A stretch of 64,000 nt of DNA from positions 4,774,001-4,838,000 of the forward strand of contig JAFEKR010000002.1 of NCBI GenBank assembly GCA_019022495.1. The letters are read 5' to 3'. This DNA comes from Epichloe hybrida (lineage: Eukaryota; Ascomycota; Sordariomycetes; Hypocreales; Clavicipitaceae). The position numbers and the translations under genes are program-made. The number at the start of each line of letters is the position of its first letter. Position 1 is the first letter of the stretch. The notes below the pieces were generated by a model that was not told the origin of the DNA, ran no database searches, and was given only the letters and a program-made list of their open reading frames with translations. Below are positions 1-9,794 of this stretch, one piece after another.

Positions 1-34
1 TTTTTGTTGTCGCCTGCCTTTGATCCCGTCCGCC

Positions 35-651
35 TTAAGCACCCGAGCGCGCGTTACTTTCCAGTTCTTTAGACTTTTTGATGAGATATTCTCCTAGAAA
101 TCGCAGAGGGTCCTGAGGTCTGTGGCGCAAAAGTAAGCTAGCAATTCATGCCTCGATTGGTTGGTGGTAGACTCACTGATCCTTGGCTAATTGCTTCATG
201 CCTTCGAGCAATACGCCAGTCACTTTGGTGTTCAAGTATCTTCTTGTGGGATCGCCGTGTGCAGGCGCCTCGGAAGGCATGGCAAACCCTGGGTCCGGGT
301 GCAATGATGCAGCCCTTGAACCTTGAGCAGGCGTTCCAGTTCGAGCTGGTGCTGGGCTTGGGGCCAGGTTGGCGGGCGCAGGGGACTAATGGAAGTTTAC
401 TTAGTCACGGACGTGGAAAAAACAAAGAAAAATAAAGATTGGACAAGCTACTGAGAACTCGGGAGAATACTACGGCGTACCGCTGCTTGCTCAATTGGCG
501 CATCCGACATGACGATGTCCTTCTGAGGTGTCCCCGTTGACGATGCTTGCTGCGTCGATGCCGTGGGGTTAGCTTCAGGGGCTACGTCTGCACCTGGTGA
601 GGCGCGAGTTGCCTCTGGCATCGCATCTGCCTTGGGGAGTTCGTCTGCCAT
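35..651 (-). CDS. SDC1: COMPASS histone H3K4 methyltransferase subunit Sdc1 (Dpy-30 motif)
   Basis: Three exons on the minus strand: 481-651, 177-385 and 35-119, giving 154 residues. Introns are 386-480 (GTACGC..TTAG) and 120-176 (GTGAGT..ACAG). Frame is kept across both joins, and the second join restores the family sequence. The first ~105 residues are Ala/Pro/Thr-rich and look disordered. From about residue 107 comes the Dpy-30 motif (RYLNTKVTGVLLEGMKQLA, then PQDPLRFLGEYLI), the amphipathic helices that dimerise and dock on the Ash2/Bre2 subunit. By family knowledge the protein acts in the nucleus in the Set1/COMPASS complex that methylates histone H3 lysine 4. The short length and C-terminal motif are typical. 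It diverges from FAN1 with about 250 bp between the start codons. The first intron's donor is non-consensus, so that join is the weakest part of the model. Confidence 0.88.
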
Positions 652-903
652 GTCTGGTCGGTTGAGGGCTGTCTCGCAAATGTGGATTTGGAGTGTACTT
701 TGAACACAAGTACTCACACTCGATTGAGAATAGTATATGAAACGAACTGCGGTGGCGACGGGTGAATATCGGAGGCGGTCAGCTGACTTCGTGTTCACAC
801 CCACCACCACGGGTCGCGTCTCCCAGCTCTGCAACGTGTATTCTTAAGCGCTCGAGTCTCTGACGCAAGTTATTCTGAAAAATGATGCGTCGTGCTGGCA
901 ACG
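652..903. promoter_or_regulatory. Shared divergent promoter SDC1/FAN1
   Basis: This 252-bp gap separates two divergent start codons, so both promoters and 5' leaders must lie here or overlap the neighbouring gene. I see no clear TATA box or named operator. Confidence 0.5.
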
Positions 904-3533
904 ATGGACAATTTTGTGAGGAAATTGTCAAAAAAGAGTGCAGACTTCGTTTACGACAGCGCCAGTGAGCGGCCAACGAAACGAAGAAAGCAAGATGAGA
1001 TAGGAGATTCCGAAGCAGAAACAGACTCGCAGTCATCACCAGAGAGTGAGGACCGCGCACAAAGAGAAACACGACGAAATGCGTACAGCAGGGCTGATGG
1101 CAAAGCACCGGCATCTCATGAAGTGACTGCTGTTGAGAATGTGCTGCCGCCAACTCAGATCGACGATGAGGCCATTAAACAGTATGAGCACATGAAGGCA
1201 TCACAGTTGGGGGCAGAGATTGGCGAAACTGCAGAGAAGACGAAGCCAATATGGGTCAAGGGTAGAAGCTCCATATACGTGGACGCGTTCAATGTAGCGC
1301 TCGACACAGTTTTGGACGAAGAGTCACAATTGTTCGACGAGAAAGAGATGCAAGTGTTTCGGGAATGGAAACAGCTGGACTATGAGGCGCAATACCTGTC
1401 AGTGTTTTGTGTTGTTCCCAAACATTCGACGATCCTCGGGTTTCCCACTAACACTGGGCTAGTTACGTGCGATTGTTTCTGAGAAAAACAGCGGTCTGGC
1501 ACCGAAGTAGCCGCCTGGGATACTATGCTGATGTTTCAGAGCCAGAAGTGGCCATCAAGACCCTGCAAACTATACGAAAGTTGCCGAGAAAAGACGATGA
1601 AGATGCCGATGAAACGATCCCCGGGCTAGGTCTCGAAAAGTACAGCCTAGGCAGAACGTTTACTTTTGCCGACTCATCTGGGGACTATATAGACAGCGTG
1701 GAGGAGGCCGCACCTCTTTTGCTTTTGGATGAGATCAAATCTCTTGCAAAAGAAGCCAAGATACCGGGAAAGAACAAAGCAGAGCTGATCAAAGGACTAT
1801 GTCGCGTGAGCCAGCAACAGGTCGGGCTGATGGCGCTTGGCTTGAGCCGACAAAACAGTCGCGATTCCGATGCCTCTGCATCTGATCAAGACTCTGTCAA
1901 GACGGGTGACAAGGTTCAGCTGAAGCGACAGAGCTCAAACCGGAAAGAGCATTTCTTGGGCAAGATACTTGCGGTTCTGGGACCCTGCATCCGATTGTCG
2001 CCGCTGACCTGTAAACTCTTCGAGCGAGTACACCTAGTATTCTATCGGTCCACTGAATGGACCGAGAAGTCTCTCACGACGATTATATTGGCCAAGATTG
2101 CCCGGCGAAATTTCCCCGAGTATATAGTCTGTCGAACATGCACAATCTTTGCGTCCCGCTTACATTTGTTGGAATTCGAAGCGGGCATTCGCCTCGAAGC
2201 AGAGGTGGATGCCATCCTCGAGTCGTCCGGCGTGCCCAGCGAGGATGATCTAGATAGAATCATGGACATCTTCAACATGGTTTATCCGCGGTGGAAGCAG
2301 TACGTCGTGGAGGAAAAGGAAAAGGAGCGTGTGTTGTATGAGATGGGCGAAGGGGCATACTTGAGAAGGTTCAACCCGGCACATTCCTATACAAGGCTTA
2401 TCGTCAAGGCCTTGTGGGTTCTCGCCAGGCGAAAAGAACATGGCAGGGAACATGGTCTTCTCGAGGAACTCCTCAGCCAAAAGCTCTTTCACCTCGCCCG
2501 TCGAGGGTCGTGGTATCAACGCAAAGCACTTTTGGAAGAGCATTACATGCCGAACACGGAAGATGGCAGGGCGAGCGGGGACTTGGAACAGCGCAAAAAG
2601 CAGTGGAAGAAGATAGCAGCTGCGACTTGCGAGACCGGTCTCCAAGATCCAAACTGCCATCTCATTCATCACTACGATCTCCAAAAGCGGTTGACCAAAC
2701 TGGAGAAGAAGCTGAGGATCCCCAAACGACTACAGCATGAATTTGGCCATGTTCGGCTCGCAGAACCGATGAAGATCAATGTCGAGGGTGTACAGCTGAA
2801 GCGAATGTCAACACCAAGACCAGGTGCGCAAGCAGCCTCGACAAAAACAATATGGTTGGACGAACTCGATAGCGGAGGTGAATGCAGCGTGGAAGAAATG
2901 TGCCTGAGCTACTTTCGATCCGAGGGTTGGAAAGGGTATCACGCCGAGGGCGGCGCGATTCGAACCGTGTTTGCGTATCTCTTCTACGATATTCTGTTTC
3001 TGTATATCCCAAACGTCTTCCAGACGGCATACCAGACTTGCCCACTGGATCTGCACACGGATGCCTTCTTCCCCGCTCGCGCGTCCGAAATCAACCACCG
3101 CCTGGTTGAGATTGCCAACGGCCAAGGGGAGCGTCTGCTGCGCCAAGTGTGGGAAAGAGAACATGAGCGCAGAACTAGCGTGGTGGGATTGAAATGGGAC
3201 TTTGACGTGGAAGACATGGCTGAACTGGTCCGATGTTTTGAAGGCAGTGCTCTGGCAGCGGTATGCAAGGTCATGGCGCAAGAGTACAGACATCGAGGGG
3301 CAGGGGTGCCGGATCTCATTCTTTGGCGGGCGGCAGATGACGTGTCAGCCGAAGCTCCCAACAAGGTTGCGGGAGCACCGAGAGGCGAAGTCATGTTCGC
3401 AGAGGTGAAGAGCGTAAACGACCGGCTGAGTGACACGCAGCGGCTGTGGATCCATGTGCTAACCGGCGCCGGCGTGAAGGTGGCTCTGGTAAATGCGATT
3501 GCCAGGGAGGTGAGAGAGAAGTGGACTGACTGA
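904..3533 (+). CDS. FAN1: FAN1 structure-specific nuclease (VRR-NUC domain)
   Basis: Two exons, 904-1397 and 1463-3533, separated by a 65-bp intron (GTCAGT..CTAG). The join restores YLYVRLFLRK, a family signature; total 854 residues. The N-terminus is charged and carries a KRRK-type basic stretch. A SAP-like segment (LLLLDEIKSLAKEAKIPGKNK) follows, then a helical TPR-like middle. The C-terminal VRR-NUC domain has its PD-(D/E)xK residues in place: Asp782 in GVPDLILW and Glu812/Lys814 in FAEVKSVNDRLS. By family knowledge FAN1 is a nuclear 5'-flap endo/exonuclease that unhooks DNA interstrand crosslinks. The start at 904 is the first ATG in frame. The stop lies inside a TGAC tandem repeat (3524-3549), so the last codons could vary between strains. 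I see no missing catalytic residue. Confidence 0.93.
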
Positions 3534-3549
3534 CTGACTGACTGACTGA
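3524..3549 (+). repeat. TGAC microsatellite overlapping FAN1 stop
   Basis: About six tandem TGAC units run through the last codons and stop of FAN1. A change in copy number that is not a multiple of three units would shift the terminal frame, though every frame of this unit soon meets TGA. Confidence 0.85.
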
Positions 3550-5935
3550 CAAAGGTCAAGACTTGTCTGTCGTGCCGGTTACTCCCTACGGTGCAAATGT
3601 ATTGACGCTCACTTCATGCGAGGTATTCGGCTTTCGCTGAGGCTGTGCCCAATGAAACGCAACCGCATATTGGATAGCACTACATAGGAACAGGAACAGC
3701 AGCGGAAACGGCCACATGGAGGTGGAGATTGTTGATGTGATGCAAAAGCCTGTGCTGCTGCTGGCTGGCTGGCTGGCTCGAGCAGTATATCAGTGCCAAG
3801 GAGATTACATGTGCATCGGAGATGCCGACATGTTGCACAATAGCCGGTCGCGCTTCTATGCATATCATGCTGTATGCAGACTACCGAGTATTCCGGTAAT
3901 CATGTTGACGAGATGAAGACTGCGCGCGCAATATTACGGCTACAACCGTAAGCTTCCCCAGAAAAGAAGAAGATGCTAGCGACAGGCAAGAAAAGGAAGG
4001 CAGTACGGAGGAGTATGGGTTCGTTTCATCATCACGTCAGTTTCATTTCGCTCAGATACGCGTCTCAGAAAGTTCCGTTGTTTCTACGGAGTACTCCGTA
4101 CATGGCTGTTTCTTACCCCGGGAGGCCCTGATTCTTTGACCCCCATGTACTCCGTACATACATAGCCTCAAAAACCGGGGGGAGAGCCGGGGGGTGGAAT
4201 TTACAAGACCTTGGACATGCGCCCAGGAAGGGAAGGGAAGAGAGGGGGGGGTTTTAAGCCGATGGAGAATTCCCATAATCATCGACTTCCAAGGCCACAA
4301 CACAACCCTTGCAATAAATATCCAGGGGGGCCTGGCAAAAAGAGGAGCCAAGTTCCGCGATGGAAGCATAGGACAAAGAGAGAATAGAGTCAAAAGAGTC
4401 ATGACGGAACTCGGGAGACGATCGATGTACATGGGCACGAGTCAGCGTGACTGGACGCACGCACGCACCTGGCGTTTTCCCTCGGGACATCTCGTGCGAG
4501 TACATAGAAAGGGTTCCCATCTCATGCTCTCATCCATTCTTGAACCACGGCAAACAGGAAGATTGCGGTACGCAGTACTTGAAACAAGACATGACGCGGA
4601 CAGAACCATTCCCCTGGGTCACCATCCCTCAAGAAGGGCAACCTCCCACGCCCGACAAGTCACACCACGACAACGAATCACCCAGGCGAGCGGATCACCA
4701 AGCCGTCGCAACGCGCGCGCACTTCTTCTGTCCCCCGGGGAGGGAGAACCCCTCGCTGCAGTAACTTGAAAGCATAACCAGCGATCCCGTAGATCCTCCC
4801 ACTTTTCACGCCAACACCCAAGACAGAGCAGTCAAAACTCACAAAACGGTCGTACGGAGTATTCCGCACATGTACATGGAAAACAAAACACACCAGAATT
4901 GGCGCCCGCAGGAGTTGGACCCATGCGGGCAGCCCACCACGGCGCTTACACCCCAGCCAATCACGCCGATCCCACAACCCGGGGGGGGGGGGGGGCAAAC
5001 CCGCGAGGCGCAGCAGGCCCAATCACCGGCCCCGGCCCCACCTGGCTCGTTCGTCGGCGCCTAACGTTGCCGTTGCCGTAGATTCTTCCCTGGGAAGGGG
5101 GGGGTGAGGCGAGGAGATGCATCATGTACATATTTCTGGCGTCCCGACGAACCACGTTGCCAGCCAGGAAGAACAGAAGAAGGGGGTTGATTCTCTCCCA
5201 CTCTAACCCGCCGGACTATTGCTTACTCGCACGTAGCTGTCGTCGTACAGACAGACGGGCATGGCCGTTCCTGATGCGGCCGTTCCGCAAATACATTGTA
5301 AACCCGTCGCTCCCTTTCCCGCCCGTTTTCGCGGCCCGTTTTCGCGGCCCAGTGGATCCGATTCCGTGTCATAAACAAACATTCATCACCTCGCATCGCA
5401 TCGCATCGCATCGCAGGTCATATGAGGGAGGTGTGACATTGCAACTCTGCCAATGTACTTGTACCGACACCGCCATCGGCTTTCTGGTAATAGACGGTCC
5501 CATGCTGCTCTGCTTGCGCCACCATGCCACCACCATATGCGCGCGCACTCACTTGTCTGCTTCCCTTCCCGCCCGCCCTTGGGCCCATGCTCCTCCGCCT
5601 ATTCCAACCTCCCACTACAGAGTAGATGCTATCGCGCATATTCTAACGCAGTCCTGCCTCAAGTGTACCGTGAAGCCTCACGGGAAACTCAATATTAGAA
5701 AGAGAGAAGGAAAAAAGAAAACAGACGCCATAAGACTCCCCCAAGCCTACATTTCCGAGGCTATACTATACTATGCTAATTGCAGCAGGGATGCCTCCTA
5801 TCCTCCCCCCTCGGCTTCCCTTGAACCTCGAAAGTATTATCTTTTGTTTTGCAAGCAAGGGCCGACCTCTGTAAATAGGTGCCCACCCGTGCCGCACACA
5901 CTTTACCATGTCTTGTCCTCGTGTGGGCGTACAGC
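3550..5935. other. Intergenic, no supported gene
   Basis: I find no reading frame with family-like composition here. The longest open frames are rich in Arg/Pro/His/Cys and overlap one another on both strands, as expected of GC-rich non-coding DNA. The stretch holds a 16-bp palindrome TACGGAGTACTCCGTA at 4085-4100 with partial copies near 4148 and 4853, a G run at 4981-4994, a doubled CCCGTTTTCGCGG near 5323-5349 and five CGCAT units near 5395-5416. Confidence 0.6.
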
Positions 5936-7012
5936 TTACTTGGCGCATGAGTGCTGCCTGCGAAGCTGAAGCTCTCTTGCATGTCTGCTTCGGTCATGAA
6001 TCATGAAAGACGGCTGACGGGAGGGCACGTAAGAACGAAATAGCCTTTCCGAGGCAATCGATAATAAGAGTAGTAACGATAGTAATAGAAAGAAGGAAAA
6101 TGAGACAACGATCAAGGCAGTGTTTTTGTGAGAAATCGGGCAGCCAGTGCCCGGTCTGATTATATCACCATCAGGTCCCCAAAATTCCTCGGCCAGGGAG
6201 TCATCATGGACGTAATCGTAGGAAACCAAGTATTCCGTCATCTTCGTGCTCATCGCGTATGTCATTCTTTTGGTGGTACTTCCTTTTTTTTTTTTTCATC
6301 TTCACTCCACCCTTTGTCTCTTGCCTCGTGGGGCAGGATCCATGCGAGGAGTATACGTGACCGTCCTGGTAACGACTTCTCGGATATGCCGAACGCTCGT
6401 GCGTGAAGCCTTTTGCTTTTTATCTGAAAAACGAGCCTTCAGGGCCGCATCCCAGTCAAAGACAGAATGAACAGATCTGGCACTGAATGGGGAGCGCATG
6501 GTGCTGGCACTCAATGGGGAGTCGATGTTGGATATGGCGGGACTGGGGGGCAGTTTGAGACTTGGGAATGATGCGGCACTGGTCGGAGGCGCAGACATGG
6601 GTGCTGAAGTTGGAAAGGGACTGGGAGGCACAGCTGGTGCTGTCAAGGGAGGTGGTGTTGACTTGCTGCTTGCTGTCGAGGTAGGCGATGGTGCTTCGCT
6701 CTTGGGCAAACGGCCAGCCCGTTCAGTCCCGGGAACACTCTCGGGGACGCTCTCGGGAACACTCTTGGCAGGGTCAGGGCTCGAGTCGCCCGATGGCAGA
6801 GACGGCGAGTCCAATGCCATGGCCTTTGATAGAAAGTCCGTGTAGGCGGATGGCGGACTGATGGGCGTCTTGATGAAGTCTGGGTCCATCTTACTGGGGA
6901 ACGTCACGGCCGAGAGAGGAGTGGCCGTAGTTGCAGATGCGATCTCTGACGGGAATGTAGCCGTGGCGGGCGTGGCGAGCTTGTCCAGCTTGGGCTTTGT
7001 GGTAGTAGGCAT
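5936..7012 (-). CDS. Conserved fungal hypothetical, Pro/Ser-rich with basic C-terminus
   Basis: Function not recognised. The firm part is 6302-7012: ATG at 7012, 236 residues to a stop at 6302. It is Pro/Ser/Thr-rich and PEST-like, and a triplicated SVPE unit appears near the middle. It then becomes structured-looking and basic: FDWDAALKARF, VRHIREVVTRTVTYTPRMDPAP, KRQRVE. The same frame reopens downstream and encodes plausible protein (TEYLVSYDYVHDDSLAEEFW..IIRPGTGC). A 57-bp intron at 6249-6305 (GTGAAG..TGAG) would remove the stop and extend the protein to 339 residues ending at 5936. I favour this extended model moderately. The last ~60 residues, with a Leu-rich stretch, look more like 3' UTR, so a further splice or earlier end is possible. 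In-frame ATGs upstream of 7012 lie in repetitive leader sequence (TGATGATGGC units, 7089-7140). Confidence 0.6.
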
Positions 7013-8448
7013 ATCGAGGTTGAGAGATGTGTAGATGGTGTCTGGTGGCAAGACCGGAAACAAGCAGCCCAAAAAAGCGAAGTCGTTGATGATGATTGAT
7101 GATGGCTGATGATGGCTGATGATGGCTGATGATGGTTGACAATGGTAGATGAGAAGCTTGGGAAAAGGAAGAAAGGAAAGAAGGAAACGGTCCACGGTTC
7201 GGGTGGGCAACTCGTCGCGAGGAGCCGTTTGATTATAAAAGGCGAGCGACGGGTGTGAGGCAAAGTGACCGAGGACGAGACCAAAAGAGACTCTGCAGAG
7301 TTGGAAAAAACCGAGTGGATCTGCGCTCGACGTATCGGCGGGAAGGGGTGGGGTGGGCGCGCGTCGATGGATGTGCCCAACCAACCAGACGTCTTGAAGC
7401 CGAGCGCAGCTTCTTGATTGGACCGTCGCGTTTGACCGGGGCCAGCCTTCTCAGCGGCGGCAACTTAGCTGGTCTTTGCTATGGACAAAGCTTGTTGGGC
7501 TGCTTGTTCCGGGTCAAGATGCATTCGAGAGCTCTGGTTGGTCAGGCCGGTCTTGGACCAGACCGATTCAGGTTGTATCAAGTTGTTTCGATTCGATTGA
7601 TGGCAAGGAGCCGGGAGCCGGGAGCCGGATAGGATAGGATAGGATAGGATGGATCGAGGAGAGGAGATGCAGTGGCAGAGGGTCGTCAAACATCAAGCAG
7701 GAATATAATAGCGGCCAGCCTTTTTCTATCCATTTCCCCTCAATCGTGGTCCGTGTCGTGCCATGGATGGACTGCTCACTGCATCTCACACGACTCGTTG
7801 CTCAACTTGTAGAGTCTCGTGGATCGTGCCGCTCTGCTGGCCGCGTGCGCGACGGGTCGTTGCAGAAGCATCTGCAGGTCCGCCTCGTGACCGCGCGGCA
7901 ACACGTGAAGCACGCTGATTCTCCCCAGCTTGATATTCTCCTGCTCCAAGGATTGGATGTGGGCAGCTGGAGGTGCTGAGCGCGCGGCTGGTGAGACCAT
8001 GTTTCCAGACGATGCCTTCACAATTTCCCGAATCGACGGCGGAAAAAAAAAGAAAAAAAAAAGAAAAAAAAAAGGTGTATACCTGATCCAGGACTGGAAG
8101 CAGCGACCGGTATTATGACAAACCCATGATGCTACATGCCACAGCTCTGGCATCATCGCGGTTATGGGATGCAGAGTCCGGCTGATGAGTCGGACAAGCC
8201 AACGAGCCTTGATGGCCTGATATCTTCCGAGTTGAAAGTGGCTTCTTCTGACGTCGGACTGCCAGGATTTGCTCATCAGTTCTCGTGCTGTCCCGGAGAC
8301 ACCCTGGGGCCCAATGCTTATACGGGAGAAGAGCCTATTCGAGACAGCGGCCATCGATTGCTGAAATTTCCAGGTTCTCACTGCCACGGCGAGGGGATCA
8401 AATGAAGAATCTCGGTGGAAAGTGAGCGTCCATGCTAACCCAGCTTAC
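7013..8448. other. Intergenic/unclear stretch
   Basis: This begins with the leader of the preceding gene, including TGATGATGGC-type repeats at 7089-7140. There is a GGATA repeat at 7627-7650 and A-rich runs at 8041-8073. A minus-strand open frame (7776-8387) contains a short coiled-coil-like piece (HIQSLEQENIKLGRI) but is broken by the poly-A/T runs, and its frames do not join convincingly. I could not build a gene here. Confidence 0.45.
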
Positions 8449-8583
8449 CTGATCCGAGGGCATTCGCTCGGCACGAACCCGACATCTCGTCAAGTCCACA
8501 CGGGATGGAGGAGCACGTTTCGGGGATGATGGATTATTGCGTCTCGGAGTCTTGCCGGACAAGCCCATATTTGCATCAGCCAT
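8449..8583 (-). CDS. Possible first exon of an unrecognised gene
   Basis: A 45-codon minus-strand segment starts at ATG 8583 (MADANMGLSGKTPRR..) and ends at a good donor (CAG then GTAAGC, 8448-8443). It has Pro/Arg/Ser composition with KTPRRN and SPKRAPP, reminiscent of the disordered N-terminus of a nuclear protein. Possible acceptors lie near 8380 and 8360. The downstream frames (to about 7776) give no recognisable domain, and different acceptors select different frames. The start codon lies only ~46 bp from MITE copy 1. This could be a real gene with unresolved exons, a decayed gene, or chance. Confidence 0.28.
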
Positions 8584-8629
8584 CCGCAAATTCCTACCAA
8601 TTTTGCAAACATGCACTTTGCCGGGCACA

Positions 8630-9038
8630 CAGTAAATCTAGGCTCTAACAAAGTTAATCTTGTATCCAGGGTGGAGCCTCTGAATCCAAATTAGGCAGGC
8701 GGTAAAGAATCTCTGTATATACTTAGCATATACTTAGTATATACTAAAGATTATAGTATATTAGTGTAAAGTTTGTTAATTTATTAATTCGTTAATTAAT
8801 TTGTGTATTAATTCGTGAATCAATTCATCAATCAATTTATTAGTTTCAGGGGCTATAGGTAGTATATGCCCTATAATATAGTGATATACAAGGCATATGC
8901 TAGGCATATGCTACCTTATTATATAATTTATACTATATATTAGCATATGCCTAGTAAATACCTCGCATATGCTATTCTGCCAGTCAGAAGGCCCCACCCT
9001 AGATACGAGATTAACTTTGTTACAGCCGAGATTCACTG
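8630..9038. mobile_element. MITE, copy 1 (Tc1/mariner-like ends)
   Basis: A 409-bp AT-rich insert in GC-rich DNA. Its ends form inverted repeats of about 50 bp: CAGTAAATCTAGGCTCTAAC at the left pairs with CAGTGAATCTCGGCTGTAAC read from the right, and the match continues through AAAGTTAATCT.GTATC.AGGGTGG.GCC with few mismatches. The right flank is TA and the left flank is CA, consistent with a TA target duplication with one change. The interior is full of AGCATATGC/TATAC motifs and degenerate TTAATTTG-type octamers (about 8777-8840). There is no coding capacity. A second copy lies at 45221-45556. Confidence 0.87.
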
Positions 9039-9421
9039 TAACCCCCACTTTGCCAAGCCTACGATTCGGGCGACGAATGACATGCCTCGCCCTGCCGCCC
9101 ACCGAGGATGGGGGCCTCCAACAACCAAGATGGGTTCCAAGACGGCTCGTCATTCGCCCCATTCTCGTCCACATACAGGCCAGGGTTATGATATTTGGGT
9201 TGGAACTAACGTTTTACATGTATTGACATTATGCGTCTATGCGCCAAGCAAGAATACATGTAGAAACGCCCTCTTGTAGACCTCTTGTGGCCATGAGCGT
9301 GACTTCCAGGGTAGCCGCAAAAACTGTGGACAACAAAATCACCGTTTTGAAGTTTCCGAATATCTGCTCGACCAACGCAGTCGGCACGCAGTAGGGACGC
9401 AGGCCATTCCCGACTCATCCT

Positions 9422-9794
9422 TCATCTCGTCTGCGCAGAGCCCACCCAGCCACACTTTTCCTTACAAAAATCAATCTGACCTTCCAAGGGGCAGCTGTCC
9501 TCAAATATTTCACCCTCGTCTAAGCAACTCTCAGCCTACTCCGCTCCGTACACCAACGTGCGTTGTTAGCGATCTAGGCTTAAGATTGGGGGAAGATGGC
9601 TGGCTACTTACGCATTTCATCCACTCCGGTCGAGCGTAATACGAGTCGAACTCCCCATTTCTCACTCTACGCATGAGCTCATCGAAATAAGCTTTCACCT
9701 CCTCTGCTGCCGACATGTCATCCCCTGGTTTTAGCAAGGGGCTTGCTAGACACGAGCAAGTGAGGGCCAGTCCGGCGAGTGCGATCAGTCTCAT
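9422..9794 (-). CDS. Small secreted cysteine-rich protein (effector-like candidate)
   Basis: Two exons, 9612-9794 and 9422-9535, joined over a 76-bp intron (GTAAGT..GTAG) in phase 0, giving 98 residues. The N-terminus MRLIALAGLALTCSCLA is a clear signal peptide with a short basic start and hydrophobic core; cleavage probably falls near residues 17-18. The mature part is acidic (SAAEEVKAYFDELM) and then carries five cysteines at about positions 61, 65, 76, 85 and 89, four of them added by exon 2. Exon 2 stays open and cysteine-rich only with this splice, which supports the model. No family recognised. Small secreted Cys-rich proteins in fungi include effectors, antimicrobial peptides and cell-wall proteins; which applies here is unknown. 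It lies ~400 bp from MITE copy 1. Confidence 0.7.

Noticed and set aside
5124..5969. 281-codon plus-strand frame
   Set aside because: Low-complexity Arg/Pro/Cys content, includes the CGCAT repeat, no homology features and no good start context.
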